NCBI GenBank assembly: GCA_026387915.1
Contig: JAPLKS010000005.1
Coordinates: forward strand, 186,001-250,000
Source: Gemmatimonadota bacterium
Lineage (GTDB): Bacteria > Gemmatimonadota > Gemmatimonadetes > Gemmatimonadales > Gemmatimonadaceae
Direction: 5' to 3'
DNA length: 64,000 nt
The translations under genes and the position numbers were made by a program. Below are positions 62,737 to 64,000 of the stretch, piece after piece; position 1 is the stretch's first letter; the number at the start of each line of letters is the position of its first letter. The notes under the pieces were generated by a model. The model made no database searches and was not told the origin of the DNA. It saw only the letters and a program-made list of their open reading frames with translations.

Positions 62737-63236
62737 GACTCCGCCGGAAACGGGGGAACGTTCAACAACCACACGCCGGCGACGCGTTCGCGTTCGTCGA
62801 CATCTAATGCCAGATCCCGCGCAATCAACACATGCCGCACCGGCCGCACCGCACCAATACGAAAATGAATCGTGCGTTCGGCGACATCGGCGTCCGCCGA
62901 GAGCTCGGTCTCGACTTCGAGCGCCGCAATGCCAGGCTGGGAACGACGCGCTGGAATGCTCACGCGCGACGGCGCGGCGTCAGCAGGAGGCGCGAGCGTT
63001 GCCACTTTGCGCACGTCGGGCCACACCGCCACCTCGACACCGGCAATGCGCCCGGCACTCACATCAAAAATGAGCCACGAACCGTCGCCCCCCTCCACCT
63101 CAACCGACCCCGACATCCCTTCCCCGACGGCAGGCGCGTGCATGCTCGCGGTGAGAATATCGGTATCCGCATCCCATCGGTATGCCACCGCTGGGAGCGG
63201 CACGTCTGTTGGTTCGACTCGAACGGCAAGTTCCAC
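62733..63236 (-). CDS. Conserved hypothetical, DUF2283-like
   Basis: This is a 167-aa protein with a GTG start. It has a YRWDADTDILTASMHA segment and an IFDVSAGRIAGVEVAVW segment, a pattern like DUF2283 (short beta-strand pairs with Asp-rich turns). The C-terminal half is beta-rich (RTIHFRIGAVRPVRHVLIARDLALDVD). No catalytic motif is seen. It is the first gene of the operon leading into RAM-nurA-herA-sbcDC. Confidence 0.5.
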   Translation of the reverse strand: MELAVRVEPTDVPLPAVAYRWDADTDILTASMHAPAVGEGMSGSVEVEGGDGSWLIFDVSAGRIAGVEVAVWPDVRKVATLAPPADAAPSRVSIPARRSQPGIAALEVETELSADADVAERTIHFRIGAVRPVRHVLIARDLALDVDERERVAGVWLLNVPPFPAES

Positions 63237-63329
63237 GCATTCACTCCGATTCCGGTGACCTAATCTGCACGCCGCGCGGCCGCGAATCGAGCGCCAATCC
63301 GCGCGCGGACCATCGAAATCGCTCGCGCC

Positions 63330-64000
63330 CTATGTCGCCGACGCGTACGCCGCGACAATGCGACGCATCGCTTCATCCACCTGCGACTGTTCGGCTGCGT
63401 ACGACGCGCGAATCCAGTCCGGCGTGAGAAACGCTGAACCCGGCACCACGGCGACGCCACCCTGATCGAGCAACTGCGCAGCAAACGCAGAGCCCGCATC
63501 GTCCCCGGAGGCCGTCTTGGGCGCGCGAATGAAGAGATAGAAAGCCCCGTCAGGCGCCACCACCTCGATGCGCGGATCCTGCCGCAGAATGGCCATCGCA
63601 GAATCGCGCCGCGCCCGGAACTGCGACACCATCGCGGCGATGGCCGCATCGGCCTCGGCGGTGCGCGTCATCGCCGCGAGCGCAGCGTGCTGACTCACCG
63701 CTGCCGGGTTGGACGTGGTGTGCGACTGAAACGCCGTCATCGCCTTGGCCACGGCCGGTTGCGAAATCGTCCAGCCGATGCGCCATCCCGTCATAGCGTA
63801 CGCCTTGGCGACGCCATTGATGACGATCAGGTTATCACGCGTCGTTGCCACATCGAAGGCGCCAGGTGCCGACGCCGAGGTATACGCAATGCGTTGATAA
63901 ATTTCGTCGCACAACACCCACCAGCCGCGTTCCGCCGCCAGGTCGAGAATAGAGCGCAACTCGGCCTCATCGTACACCGAACCGGTGGGATTCACGGGCG
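63330..64000 (-). CDS. Class I aminotransferase (aspartate-type), 5' end cut by window
   Basis: This is the C-terminal 223 or so codons of a PLP enzyme. The NPTG motif, the PLP-contact Asp in VLCDEIYQRIAY, the Schiff-base Lys in VINGVAKAYAMTGWRIGW, and the C-terminal Arg region are visible. The Lys is preceded by Ala where Ser is usual in this family. The N-terminus lies beyond 64000. Aspartate aminotransferase is likely, though other class I substrates are possible. Confidence 0.9.
   Translation of the reverse strand, partial: PVNPTGSVYDEAELRSILDLAAERGWWVLCDEIYQRIAYTSASAPGAFDVATTRDNLIVINGVAKAYAMTGWRIGWTISQPAVAKAMTAFQSHTTSNPAAVSQHAALAAMTRTAEADAAIAAMVSQFRARRDSAMAILRQDPRIEVVAPDGAFYLFIRAPKTASGDDAGSAFAAQLLDQGGVAVVPGSAFLTPDWIRASYAAEQSQVDEAMRRIVAAYASAT

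Overview
The window is a dense, GC-rich bacterial chromosome segment with no sign of mobile DNA. It contains the beta-operon (RNA polymerase and ribosomal proteins), a Gram-negative style RpoB/RpoC with large insertions, many GTG and TTG starts, and frequent 1-4 bp start/stop overlaps. The gene mix (lipoproteins with Ig-like domains, PspA/YbjN, HerA-NurA next to SbcCD, CcmF, TPR proteins) fits a Gram-negative phylum such as Gemmatimonadota. That placement is inferred from remembered gene content and was not tested by phylogeny.

Layout. 1-12.9 kb (minus): a canonical transcription/translation operon read from a sigma70-like promoter at 12827-12855: tRNA-Thr(TGT), tRNA-Tyr, tRNA-Gly, tRNA-Thr(GGT), rpmG, secE, nusG, rplK, rplA, rplJ, rplL, rpoB and rpoC (cut by the window edge). 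The tRNA order matches E. coli thrU-tyrU-glyT-thrT, but tuf is absent. 12.9-22.2 kb (minus): cysS behind a degenerate ABC ATPase, a YbjN-PspA-AI-2E envelope module, sdaAB/sdaAA and uvrA. 22.3-28.2 kb (plus): a promoter, then TPR protein, transglutaminase, ABC exporter pair and GNAT. 28.3-33.6 kb (minus): Ig-like lipoprotein, CcmF-like protein, a YfiM-like small protein, glpK and mtnA.

33.6-37.9 kb (plus): crotonase, recF, a DciA-like protein and gyrB, closed by a perfect 22-bp terminator stem. 38.0-43.0 kb (minus): serine hydrolase with a small membrane partner, an FAD oxidoreductase and a pyrimidine-nucleoside phosphorylase. 43.0-47.1 kb (plus): TPR, GAF and ligA joined by GTGA overlaps, then a V4R protein. 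47.2-51.8 kb: a phosphoribosyltransferase (minus) divergent from a TPR-ParA-lipoprotein-FadD operon (plus). 51.8-54.5 kb (minus): a zinc-ribbon protein, then an SDR, folE and a PTPS-family enzyme, preceded by a probable 6S RNA gene with its own promoter and terminator.

54.5-64 kb: a small membrane protein (plus), then a minus-strand DNA-end-processing operon (DUF-type protein, RAM-domain protein, NurA, HerA, SbcD/Mre11, SbcC/Rad50, acetyltransferase), and finally a partial aminotransferase.

The most notable items are the archaeal-style NurA-HerA-Mre11-Rad50 operon, the folE-PTPS-SDR set that looks like a tetrahydrobiopterin-type pathway, the previously unlabelled 6S RNA beside it, an ABC ATPase with all catalytic motifs altered, and different short tandem repeats in three consecutive spacers of the tRNA array.
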